IMG/VR virus record: IMGVR_UViG_3300006922_000205
Coordinates: 1 to 22,518 of that record
DNA length: 22,518 nt
Strand: one strand, 5' to 3'
Source: a virus
Part shown: positions 7,062-13,934 of the stretch, in pieces
Position numbering within the stretch: position 1 is the stretch's first letter
Layout of the letters: each line of letters starts with the position of its first letter
Notes under the pieces: model-generated
Database searches by the model: none
What the model was told of the DNA's origin: nothing
The model's input: the letters and a program-made list of their open reading frames with translations, nothing else
Translations under genes and position numbers: made by a program

Positions 7062-7751
7062 TTATTTTTGGAGCGCACAGGTCGGAGTCGCACCGCCCAG
7101 ATTAAGTTGGTCACCTAATGCCTGCTCTTTTGCGCGCTTGGGATATGGTTTAGACATTGTTATAACTACATCTTTAATACTGTCAACTAATGGCATTAAA
7201 TAGCAATGTTTACCTTTAGTGTAAAATACTTCTGCCTTAGGGTCTAAATGTTTACGGACGCTTTCTATATTCTGTTTTACACCTTTACTATGAACACTTT
7301 TAGGATGTGTTTTTTTACCATTGATAATAAAAGCACCCATAGTACCAGCGTTTTTTAAACCTGTATAAATCCAATTCGTAGCTTGATATATGCCTCCGTG
7401 ATGTTCTTGGTCTGCATCTGCATAACTAACAATTAATTTTAATTTAGGATTGCTTTTCTTCAAGAATCTTATTGCTATTGCCATTATTTTAGACACTGGT
7501 GTTTTATGTGCTTTCAATGCAATTCTGACTAATTCACAACCTTCATCTGCATTTAGGCCATAAGGTTTTAACATATTATTATTAGCACCCCTACCGAACA
7601 ATACAACACCTATAAATTTACCATCTTCCCAAGCACCTACTTTTACTAATTTGCCTACTGGTATAACAGCACTGTAATGCCAATTTACACAAGCAAATTT
7701 AGAAGCATCATAACTAGCCCAATCAATTTTAATTGTCGGCTTTTTTGTCAA
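7062..7751 (-). CDS. Mom-like adenine hypermodification protein
   Basis: A 229-residue protein close in length to phage Mu Mom (about 230). Mom proteins have a GNAT-related fold and convert adenine to a methylcarbamoyl-type N6 derivative that blocks many restriction enzymes. Blocks that match the family: VNWHYSAVIPVGK near residue 22, VVLFGRGAN near 48, GCELVRIALKAHKTPVSKI at 70-90, and SYADADQEHHGGIYQATNWI around 108-128. The start is TTG 7751, directly after the ParB-like stop, so it is probably translationally coupled; no ATG lies nearby. The last 25 codons are much richer in G and C than the rest and coincide with a tRNA-like fold. Confidence 0.82.
   Translation of the reverse strand: MTKKPTIKIDWASYDASKFACVNWHYSAVIPVGKLVKVGAWEDGKFIGVVLFGRGANNNMLKPYGLNADEGCELVRIALKAHKTPVSKIMAIAIRFLKKSNPKLKLIVSYADADQEHHGGIYQATNWIYTGLKNAGTMGAFIINGKKTHPKSVHSKGVKQNIESVRKHLDPKAEVFYTKGKHCYLMPLVDSIKDVVITMSKPYPKRAKEQALGDQLNLGGATPTCALQK
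7069..7137 (-). ncRNA. tRNA-like element inside the mom 3' end
   Basis: On the minus strand GCGCGCA (7137-7131) pairs with TGTGCGC (7079-7073) over seven base pairs, one of them G-T, like a tRNA acceptor stem. After it come T and CCA (7072-7069). Just before the 3' strand lies a T-arm: GGGCGG, loop TGCGACT, CCGACC. This is six positions with one mismatch, and the loop matches TTCRANY at all but its second base. Between them ATTAGGT and ACTTAAT form a 7-bp hairpin (7119-7101). There is no D arm. Total length is 69. It ends five bases before the mom stop codon. It is unlikely to be a normal decoding tRNA, because the base in the U33 position is G. Confidence 0.45.
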
Positions 7752-8264
7752 TTATACTTCTCTCATATCAAATTTTTGCGTGCAGTGTGGACAAGTTATC
7801 CATTTAGGGTCTAATTCATCTAGTTGCCCTTGTTCATCTTGACTTGCTGGTTCAAAATTTACTTCATCTAATATTAATTTTATTTCATCAACATCAAAGC
7901 CCAATACATCTAAATTATAATCCATATTAGATAATTCTTGCAACTCATCTTTTAATATACCCATATCCCAACCAGCATTTAATGCTAATTTATTATCTGC
8001 TATTACATATGCTTTACGCTGTTCTTCATTTAAATCATTTAATGTTATAGTTGGCACTTCATCTATATTTAATGATTTAGCCGCCATTAACCTACCATGG
8101 CCTGCTATAGTGATATTGTTTTCATCAATTAATATTGGGTTAGTAAAACCAAATTCTTTTATCGAAGATGCTATTTGTTTAATATGTATATTATCATGTG
8201 TTCTACTATTATTATTATATGGAATTAAATCTTCTGTCTTTTTATAATTTACAGATAAGGTCAT
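7752..8264 (-). CDS. ParB-fold N-terminal domain protein
   Basis: A 170-residue protein behind AAGGA. The N-terminal 90 residues are a ParB/sulfiredoxin-type domain: IPYNNNSRTHDNIHIKQIAS, GFTNPILID, then the GHGRLMAA box at 55-62 and VPTITLNDLNEEQRKAYVIA. The C-terminus ends with a short CPHC (about 158-161), half of a possible zinc site. In phages such domains are usually found with, or fused to, DNA-modifying enzymes rather than acting in partition. Here it abuts the mom-like gene. A role in targeting or regulating DNA modification is plausible but inferred; nuclease or CTPase activity cannot be judged from sequence alone. Confidence 0.8.
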   Translation of the reverse strand: MTLSVNYKKTEDLIPYNNNSRTHDNIHIKQIASSIKEFGFTNPILIDENNITIAGHGRLMAAKSLNIDEVPTITLNDLNEEQRKAYVIADNKLALNAGWDMGILKDELQELSNMDYNLDVLGFDVDEIKLILDEVNFEPASQDEQGQLDELDPKWITCPHCTQKFDMREV

Positions 8265-8273
8265 TTTATTCCT

Positions 8274-9668
8274 TTATACCAAAGGAGATAAGTCTCCTAT
8301 TTCTTCTTGCACATCTTCTAGCTTGCGTTCTGCATCTATAAGTCCGCCAGCTTTTAGCCTATCAAATATATCTTGACTGCTAACAATCTGTCTGTCAAGT
8401 AATGTTACTAAACTCATTATTGTTTGTGGGTCTACCATTTTATCGTAAAATTCTCTATTTATTGTAAATATGCATTCATCTGTTTCTACGCCCATAAATT
8501 CACCAACCCAATATATACAAGATTTTATAGCAGATGATAAATTTCCTACAATGTCACCGAGTACGCTATTTTCTGATGCAAAGCGTATTCTAGCGCCTTC
8601 AGCTGTTTCATTACCACCTCTATCAGTAATTATACGTGCGCCAATAGCTACCATTTGTTGCTCTTTAGCTTTCATAGCTTCCATAACAAGGTTATTAGGA
8701 TTTGCTTGTAATAAATTAGCATTACCTGTATCACCTAAGACATGACCTGCCCTACTACCAATTTTTATACCAGTAGGATTATATTCATTCCATTGTTCTT
8801 GCGTTAAGCTATGTGTAATAAATAATGTTGGCTGACCTGTTATAAAACAGCTTTCTTCATAGTCAGCTGAGTTTCTATAATGCGCCATATTAACATCTGC
8901 TATGTCTGATAAAGGAGCATTATCTATTGTTGAGTCATTATTTTGACTGCCCACAAATGTAACTGGTATATAATCAAATACACTACCATCAGATTTACGT
9001 GGATAAAATTCATCTGTATGTGGTTCATTATCTCTATATATTTGCTGGCAATAACCTTCTTCTTTCAATCTTAGTACACGATATTGCATTTTACTTTCGT
9101 GGCTAAATTCATCACTATTTTCTAAATATGGTTCTTCTAATACAACTAAAGTCAACATATTACGTCCAGCTATTACATCTGTTTTCCAATTTATAACTGA
9201 TTCAGCTTTATAAGGTATTATTGATGCTGTTAAATTTAATATGGAGACTTGCTCACTGGACAAACCTTCTTCTGTTTGTGGATAATCTACTAATAATAAT
9301 GACCTTCCTGTTTCTAATAAGTTATTTAATTCATCTTTAGCTAATTGTTCTAATGATAAACCATCACCAGTAGCATCGTCTATCAAATAGTCCAAACCAT
9401 CAGGTAATTCTATAATTGGTTGTTTTCTAAATGCGGCCCCAACTAGAGCATTTTTGGTTCTGCCTGTATAATTCGTAAAAACAGCTCTGTTTAAATATTG
9501 CTTGTATCGTATGCTATCAATTCCCATCGGGTTAGTTTCTGCATCAGGCACTGGTAAATATTGTGACTTTTTACTTTTTACAGATACTGAACCCTTACAA
9601 GCATCTCTTGTCTTAATCCATTCGTTTTTATATATATCATATGTAGGGTTGGTTGTATCAACTGGCAT
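8274..9668 (-). CDS. Portal protein (DUF4055-like)
   Basis: A 464-residue protein behind GAGGT. The N-terminal pattern (YDIYKNEWIKTRDACKGS, then YLPVPD) and RYKQYLNRAVFTNYTGRTKN at 55-75 are the DUF4055 signature, as are VGAAFRKQP, NLLETGRSLLLVDYP around 113 and the helix-rich C-terminus. The family serves as the portal of a group of siphophages and lies next to terminase here. Twelve copies would form the DNA channel at one capsid vertex and the terminase docking site. Its length is usual for the family. Confidence 0.88.
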   Translation of the reverse strand: MPVDTTNPTYDIYKNEWIKTRDACKGSVSVKSKKSQYLPVPDAETNPMGIDSIRYKQYLNRAVFTNYTGRTKNALVGAAFRKQPIIELPDGLDYLIDDATGDGLSLEQLAKDELNNLLETGRSLLLVDYPQTEEGLSSEQVSILNLTASIIPYKAESVINWKTDVIAGRNMLTLVVLEEPYLENSDEFSHESKMQYRVLRLKEEGYCQQIYRDNEPHTDEFYPRKSDGSVFDYIPVTFVGSQNNDSTIDNAPLSDIADVNMAHYRNSADYEESCFITGQPTLFITHSLTQEQWNEYNPTGIKIGSRAGHVLGDTGNANLLQANPNNLVMEAMKAKEQQMVAIGARIITDRGGNETAEGARIRFASENSVLGDIVGNLSSAIKSCIYWVGEFMGVETDECIFTINREFYDKMVDPQTIMSLVTLLDRQIVSSQDIFDRLKAGGLIDAERKLEDVQEEIGDLSPLV

Positions 9669-9707
9669 AACTTACCTCTTTTGTTTCAATTATATTACTC
9701 TTTTAAT

Positions 9708-10937
9708 TTAATTTGTAAATGAGAAGTCTACTTTAGCTACTGGCCTAACAATAGGGAACTCATATGCTATAGGATATGTAGTTGCGTCGTTTTGATGGTC
9801 ATTGCCACTTGTCTTATCAGGCTCACCATTTTTATATATTTGCTGTTCTAAACATTCTGCTGTTCTTGGACATTTATTAGTGTTAATTTTCACATAGCCT
9901 TGTTCAAATGCACGATTAGCTGACATAATCCTATCACGCACTCTAGGATTAGTTGGCTTTGCTCTTATTATAAATCCAGCCTGTTGTAATAAGCTTATAT
10001 CACTAACGCTTGCGTTATTAGTGCTACGACCTCTGCCTGATGCGTCTGGATACATATATATTTTATGTTCATTATATTTTGATTTAATAATATCAATCAT
10101 GTCTGGCGTATCATACATATCTACTAATTCATCTACAGCGTGCCAAATTTTATCCCTTATAACATATACAGTTGCCGCTTGCTTAGTTACGTTAAAGTCA
10201 CAGCCAATATATAATGGCTCATTGTTAGTTATTATTTCATCTGACTGACATTTTTTTCTATTGTAACAATTATAAACTGTTCCACTTGTTAAGTTAACAA
10301 ATTGCCCCTCTAAATATGCGGCTAATAGTTCTGGCGAATATGTTTCTCTTAATGTATTTATATAATCAACTGGCAAATGTTTTATATTACTTATAGTTGG
10401 CGCAGTAATTAATTCATAACTTATACTAGGTTTTTTCTTCCACCGTTCATATACAAAACCAAAACCTTCTGGCGTAGTTCCTACTGATACTGTATTTGAA
10501 CCAACAGGTAATTTTTGGCGATTACGTGCTATAATCTGTTCCCAACATCGCTGAGCCTTTAATTTAGGCAGTGTATCTAGTTCATCTACGTAACTATGGC
10601 TCACTTCGTAACCAACTATACGCTCTGGTCGGTCTAATGTTCGAAATATAATACGCTTACCTAATAATTCAATATAATTAGCCTGAGCATTTAACTTGTA
10701 AGATATATTACAGCTATTTAACAATTCACGCCATCTTGGATAACATATATCACGTATTAGTCCATAAGTTGGCATATAAAAACCTTGGTCTTGACCATCT
10801 GTTATTAACATACGCAAGCATCTCAACATTAAAGCATGTGTTTTACCACTGCCAAATCCTCCAACGAATGCAGGAAATGTGCTATCTGACATTATAAATT
10901 GCTTTTGCGGTTTACTTGCTGTTGTTTCTAATATCAT
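9708..10937 (-). CDS. Terminase large subunit
   Basis: A 409-residue packaging motor. The ATPase domain holds Walker A GGFGSGKT (26-33) and Walker B with catalytic Glu in VDELD (117-121), followed by a motif III-like SVGTTPEG around 151. The nuclease domain shows an RNase H-like acidic set: D247 in IGCDFNVT, D298 in YPDASGRG, and D380/D384 in NDHQNDATT. It overlaps the small subunit by ATGA. The protein translocates DNA into the procapsid and cuts concatemers. No truncation or missing catalytic residue is seen. Confidence 0.93.
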   Translation of the reverse strand: MILETTASKPQKQFIMSDSTFPAFVGGFGSGKTHALMLRCLRMLITDGQDQGFYMPTYGLIRDICYPRWRELLNSCNISYKLNAQANYIELLGKRIIFRTLDRPERIVGYEVSHSYVDELDTLPKLKAQRCWEQIIARNRQKLPVGSNTVSVGTTPEGFGFVYERWKKKPSISYELITAPTISNIKHLPVDYINTLRETYSPELLAAYLEGQFVNLTSGTVYNCYNRKKCQSDEIITNNEPLYIGCDFNVTKQAATVYVIRDKIWHAVDELVDMYDTPDMIDIIKSKYNEHKIYMYPDASGRGRSTNNASVSDISLLQQAGFIIRAKPTNPRVRDRIMSANRAFEQGYVKINTNKCPRTAECLEQQIYKNGEPDKTSGNDHQNDATTYPIAYEFPIVRPVAKVDFSFTN

Positions 10938-11323
10938 TCAGATAAGTCAATATCATCATCTACAATGCGAAAACCAGATAATTTAACATCAGCTTGCACT
11001 TGTTGTGGTGTATCCGATTGACCTAACCAATTTTGTCCTAGCCATTTTAATAAACTAGGATTGCCTTGCATCGCTACTTTATACTGTTGCCTTCTTAAAC
11101 TGATTAAACCTACTGACCTTTTTTCACTAAAATAGTCCGTAAAACCTTTACCTGTTTCACGTTTTAAACCATTATTTAATGTATCGTAATCCATACCCAT
11201 AGCACCTGCTATTTCTGCACCAGTACATTGTAAAGCGCACAAATTATCTAACATTTTATAATCTATGACTTTATAAGGTCTGCCGTTACGCTTTGGCTGG
11301 TTTTTCGGATTTGGTTTTATCAT
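10934..11323 (-). CDS. Terminase small subunit-like protein
   Basis: A 129-residue protein. I use ATG 11323; the base before it is part of a TTG that could also start the frame one codon earlier. It begins with a basic tail (NPKNQPKRNGRPYK), then a helix-turn-helix region at about 22-60 (LCALQCTGAEIAGAMGMDYD). Next come RRQQYKVAMQGNPSLLKWLG and NWLGQSD near 90-105, a pattern repeated in many small terminase proteins. It overlaps the large subunit by four bases and the upstream gene by 38. It would recognise phage DNA ends and regulate the large subunit. Confidence 0.8.
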   Translation of the reverse strand: MIKPNPKNQPKRNGRPYKVIDYKMLDNLCALQCTGAEIAGAMGMDYDTLNNGLKRETGKGFTDYFSEKRSVGLISLRRQQYKVAMQGNPSLLKWLGQNWLGQSDTPQQVQADVKLSGFRIVDDDIDLSE

Positions 11324-11606
11324 CAATTATCGCTCTTTCATTTATAAACATTAGTGAAGTAATCGCATGACTTATATGACTATAACCTGTTTCATTATCA
11401 TACCTTTCACCTCTCTGATGTGCATTTATATGTCTTAATGCGGCCGCTATATATCTACTTTTATATCCTTCAACATATAACCAATTATTATCATCATATT
11501 TTCTACTGCCTACAGCAAGTACATTACTAACCTCTAATAATGTGTTTGGTGGTAACAAGTCCATTCTAGCTTTACCGCTATCATATTTTCTGCCAACTTG
11601 TTTCAT
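11286..11606 (-). CDS. dATP/dGTP diphosphohydrolase N-terminal-like protein (DUF5664)
   Basis: A 106-residue protein matching the domain once called DUF5664. It shows RKYDSGKARMDLLPP at the start, AVGSRKYDDNNW at 31-42, YIAAALRHINAHQRGERYDN around 53-72, and ETGYSHISHAITSLMFINE. The His/Asp/Glu pattern of an all-alpha, MazG-like nucleotide hydrolase is present. In some phages such enzymes adjust dNTP pools or remove dATP/dGTP when modified bases are used. Its C-terminus overlaps the terminase small subunit gene. The substrate here is unknown. Confidence 0.72.
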   Translation of the reverse strand: MKQVGRKYDSGKARMDLLPPNTLLEVSNVLAVGSRKYDDNNWLYVEGYKSRYIAAALRHINAHQRGERYDNETGYSHISHAITSLMFINERAIIDDKTKSEKPAKA

Positions 11607-11616
11607 ATAATTTCTT

Positions 11617-12195
11617 TCATTCTTTTATAATTGTTAATTCAAATCTGCAAGCATCAATCATATTAAGTGCTTGTGTATATGTACCACGCCAAGAATATAC
11701 TTTCTGTATTGTTATTGTTTTACCTGACATATGTAAATAACCAGTAACGTGCTTCAATCTATAACCTTCACCAACTTTGGCATATTTACCTTCCGTTACT
11801 ATATAATCATCACGCTTTATTCGTCTTTGTTTATCTCTTTCTTTAAATCTAGCTGGAGCATATTCTCTCATTTTAGCGAATGTCTTTTCGCTCATGTTTA
11901 ATGTTTTATATATATCTTTTATATATGATTGTTGTTCCCATAATTTAACAGCTTTATTTATTTCTTTATTATCAGCATACCTTTTATAGCGTTGTTTTAT
12001 ATTCTTTTTTTTTACATCTTTTATTTTAACTTTTGTACGTCTTGGTAAATCGTTTCTATTTCTATGTGCATGTAATTGTAAACTTGCATAAGTTACACCA
12101 AGTCTTTCTGCTATATATATTGTCTGTAAATCTGTAGTCCACAACTCAACTGCAAGCTTGTGCTTACTAGCTGTCCATGTGCGCTTCTTAGGCAT
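11617..12195 (-). CDS. DNA-binding protein with tandem HTH-like segments
   Basis: A 192-residue, very basic protein. The N-terminus (WTASKHKLAVELWTTDLQTI, then IAERLGVTYASLQLHAHR) looks like a GcrA- or Myb-type helix-turn-helix. A second similar unit lies at about 80-112 (NKAVKLWEQQSYIKDIYKTL, NMSEKTFAKM). A beta-rich C-terminal region at 130-190 (GEGYRLKHVTGYLHMSGKTI) is unrecognised. It could be a transcription regulator of late genes or a homing-type DNA-binding protein. The start shares its A with the preceding TAA (TAATG), so it is cotranscribed with the 69-residue gene. Confidence 0.6.
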   Translation of the reverse strand: MPKKRTWTASKHKLAVELWTTDLQTIYIAERLGVTYASLQLHAHRNRNDLPRRTKVKIKDVKKKNIKQRYKRYADNKEINKAVKLWEQQSYIKDIYKTLNMSEKTFAKMREYAPARFKERDKQRRIKRDDYIVTEGKYAKVGEGYRLKHVTGYLHMSGKTITIQKVYSWRGTYTQALNMIDACRFELTIIKE

Positions 12196-12404
12196 TACTT
12201 TTTATTAGGATATAGTAGCTCATCTAACAATGTATCTTCATTAGTTATGTATGCACTTATAGTTACATATGTTCTATCACCAGACGTAGTTGCGGCAGCT
12301 ACCGAAAAACAACCAGATAAATAACTGCCATCATTTAACATTACCACTGCATCGCCTTTTGATATTTCTACGCAATCGATGTATCTGCGTACTTCTTTAG
12401 TCAT
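12195..12404 (-). CDS. Unknown 69-residue protein
   Basis: A small protein with ATG at 12404; a TTG one codon upstream is also possible. The start lies inside the end of the HTH gene. It is mostly beta: VEISKGDAVVMLNDGSYLSG, then VTISAYITNEDT, a layout like a small barrel. I recognise no family. It is coupled at both ends to regulatory or DNA-binding genes. Confidence 0.55.
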   Translation of the reverse strand: MTKEVRRYIDCVEISKGDAVVMLNDGSYLSGCFSVAAATTSGDRTYVTISAYITNEDTLLDELLYPNKK

Positions 12405-12636
12405 CAAGTGTGTCTTTACTCTTAGGCTTTGCCTTAGACTTTAACTTTGGCTTGCTTACCTTTAGCTGACCATCTTCCAGCCAGTTTAATATGTTACAAT
12501 ATACTGTTGGAATAGGTGTGTAAGCACCCTGACAATACCTAATTATTGTGCTTCTATTAACTCCGCATAGCTTTGCGAAACTTGCAAAATTATAACCTAC
12601 ATCGTTCATTTTAGCTTTGAATTCTACTGGTTCCAT
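12397..12636 (-). CDS. Small HTH regulator (Cro/XRE-like)
   Basis: A 79-residue protein with a strong ribosome site (AGGAG). Residues 5-50 form a helix-turn-helix (FASFAKLCGVNRSTIIRYCQ), and IPTVYCNILNWLEDG resembles the last helix of phage Cro-like domains. The C-terminus is a basic tail (KPKLKSKAKPKSKD). A promoter with an extended -10 and a perfect dyad (12666-12679) lie directly upstream, so autoregulation is plausible. It may control the early-to-late switch. The target is unknown. Confidence 0.7.
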   Translation of the reverse strand: MEPVEFKAKMNDVGYNFASFAKLCGVNRSTIIRYCQGAYTPIPTVYCNILNWLEDGQLKVSKPKLKSKAKPKSKDTLDD

Positions 12637-12657
12637 GTTTTTGCTCCTAAATTATAT

Positions 12658-12679
12658 AGTATAACATAATAGATATTAT
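12658..12679 (-). promoter_or_regulatory. Extended -10 promoter with dyad operator for the HTH gene
   Basis: The minus strand has TGT followed by TATACT (-10 at 12663-12658), an extended -10 form, 22 bases before the start codon. Immediately upstream lies ATAATA, GA, TATTAT (12666-12679), a perfect 6-bp-arm dyad. No good -35 is seen, so activation or extended -10 use is likely. In such AT-rich DNA chance matches are frequent. Confidence 0.4.
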
Positions 12680-12720
12680 TAACCATAATGCTTTATTCCT
12701 ATGCTTGTAAAGATATTTAT

Positions 12721-12978
12721 TCACCCTGCTAATCCTATGGCAAACAATGTAAAACCAAATGTAGCACTTGCACATAATATAAAGCGCACTAATTCACGCA
12801 ACATTGTCTTACCATTTTCAATAGCTTCTGCACGTTCTTGTTGTGTTGCTAAATCCCAATCTAATAAACTAATTTTAAGTCTGATAGGCTCGTAGTAACA
12901 GTCGTAACAACTAATAACACCATCGGTAATGTTAGCGTCACGATTATCTATTATAGTTTTACACTTACTACACTTCAT
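12721..12978 (-). CDS. Zinc-ribbon membrane protein, small
   Basis: An 85-residue protein with start ATG 12978, one base after the upstream stop and behind AAAAGGG. The N-terminus holds a two-Cys-pair zinc ribbon (MKCSKCKTI, then ISCYDCYYEP). A charged helix follows (DLATQQERAEAIENGK), and the last 25 residues are a hydrophobic segment (LVRFILCASATFGFTLFAIG) likely to span the membrane. Zinc ribbon facing the cytoplasm with a C-terminal anchor is an unusual layout for an early phage gene. A role in membrane or host takeover is possible. No family is recognised. Confidence 0.55.
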   Translation of the reverse strand: MKCSKCKTIIDNRDANITDGVISCYDCYYEPIRLKISLLDWDLATQQERAEAIENGKTMLRELVRFILCASATFGFTLFAIGLAG

Positions 12979-12979
12979 T

Positions 12980-13165
12980 TTATTCGCCCTTTTCATTAAG
13001 AAATTCTTTAAGTCTATTTGTATGTAAAATACTGTAATCTAAAAATTGCTCAATATCTTGTATGTCAGCGCCATTTTTAATACTAATTAGCAAAGATTCA
13101 TATAGTCCTTTCATTAAGGTGCTAGAACCTTTTATAGTTTCATAATGTTTTATGTTGTAAGTCAT
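12980..13165 (-). CDS. Unknown 61-residue early protein
   Basis: Start taken at ATG 13165 (MTYNIKHYETIKGSS) because GAAAGGA lies at good distance before it; five more codons are in frame upstream. Mostly helical and acidic (ISIKNGADIQDIEQFLDYS, HTNRLKEFLNEKGE). It is the first gene after promoter A, at the head of a block of small regulatory genes. The family is not recognised. A small inhibitor or adaptor of a host protein is typical of such a position, but nothing in the sequence proves it. Confidence 0.6.
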   Translation of the reverse strand: MTYNIKHYETIKGSSTLMKGLYESLLISIKNGADIQDIEQFLDYSILHTNRLKEFLNEKGE

Positions 13166-13183
13166 TTTATTTCCTTTCAAGGT

Positions 13184-13249
13184 GGCTTAATTGCCTATAT
13201 AAATTATATATCAGACTATATATTATATGTAAAGTAAATAATTTACTTT
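13184..13249 (-). promoter_or_regulatory. Early promoter A with operator palindrome and leader box
   Basis: On the minus strand: -35 TTTACA (13233-13228), 17-base spacer, -10 TATATA (13210-13205) with an extended -10 TG. The leader box GGCAATTAAGCC (13195-13184) then lies just before the ribosome site. A perfect 19-bp palindrome (AAAGTAAAT A ATTTACTTT, 13231-13249) abuts and overlaps the -35. The same -35, spacing and leader box occur at two other promoters here. It drives the 61-residue gene and probably the regulatory genes after it. Confidence 0.6.
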
Positions 13250-13459
13250 TTATAATTTAATTCCACGTAGCATTTTACTATTAATTTCATATTCTTTTAA
13301 CCTACGTATTTCATACGTTTTAATTTTATTAAATGTAGTACCTGCCGCGCTACACGTACCTGTTACGCTAGCTGGTGTTGTATTTAATGCAAATGCAACT
13401 TGACTTATAGTCCACCATGGACAACGTTTAACTTCGTCATATATTTTATTAATTAGCAT
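13250..13459 (-). CDS. Small winged-HTH-like protein
   Basis: A 69-residue protein behind GGAG, starting 11 bases inside the preceding gene. Residues 13-45 (CPWWTISQVAFALNTTPASV, then TGTCSAAGTTF) look like a short helix-turn-helix with recognition helix. Basic residues follow (KTYEIRRLKEYEI). This type of small DNA-binding protein is common at the end of phage replication operons. It precedes promoter A and could act on its palindrome, but this is a guess from position. Confidence 0.55.
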   Translation of the reverse strand: MLINKIYDEVKRCPWWTISQVAFALNTTPASVTGTCSAAGTTFNKIKTYEIRRLKEYEINSKMLRGIKL

Positions 13460-13934
13460 TTATAATCTCCAAGACTGATACTGCTTTGCGATACATTACA
13501 ACGCGCCTTACATATTCTTGTTTAACACTATCCATCAAAACACCAGCTGAACGTGGCGCATAATTATTATTACTTTTACGCCAATTATTACAAGCTAATT
13601 CAATTAAATCAGATGGATATTCCATTAAATCCTCAATCCATTCTTTATCAATTTCATCTTGTACAGTAGGATTTGTATCACGTTGATAATAGCGTGATTC
13701 TAATATTTCTATCTTGCCTAATATATATGTTGGTTCACTAGGCTGTAATAATGACAAATAATGTTCTCTAACTTGTATTATATTTTGTTTCTGTTCTACT
13801 GCTAATAAATCATCTTGCTTACAATTAAACTGCCTAGGCCAGCCCACCAGACTTATATTGTTCAAGCAACGCTCCCCTTCGATTACGTCTTTGGTCGCTA
13901 ATTTCTTTGAGTGTATTGGAATTATGTTTGACAT
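13449..13934 (-). CDS. Probable replication accessory protein
   Basis: A 161-residue protein following the DUF1376 gene. Start ATG 13934 has an excellent ribosome site (AGGAG, seven bases), giving a 101-base out-of-frame overlap with the upstream gene. The C-terminal half (EWIEDLMEYPSDLIELACNN, then WRKSNNNYAPRSAGVLMD) has the 'W....aP.s..L...v' pattern seen in phage proteins next to replication initiators. Some of these act as helicase loaders. There is no Walker motif, so it is not itself a DnaC-type ATPase. Replisome adaptor is the best guess. Confidence 0.55.
   Translation of the reverse strand: MSNIIPIHSKKLATKDVIEGERCLNNISLVGWPRQFNCKQDDLLAVEQKQNIIQVREHYLSLLQPSEPTYILGKIEILESRYYQRDTNPTVQDEIDKEWIEDLMEYPSDLIELACNNWRKSNNNYAPRSAGVLMDSVKQEYVRRVVMYRKAVSVLEIINAN

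Noticed and set aside
7069-7137. A normal decoding tRNA gene at this site
   Set aside because: No D arm, G in place of U33, and a mismatch in the T stem; reported instead as a tRNA-like element.
12655-12695. 20-codon frame upstream of the 79-residue HTH gene
   Set aside because: No ribosome site, and it runs across the promoter, dyad and ribosome site of the next gene.
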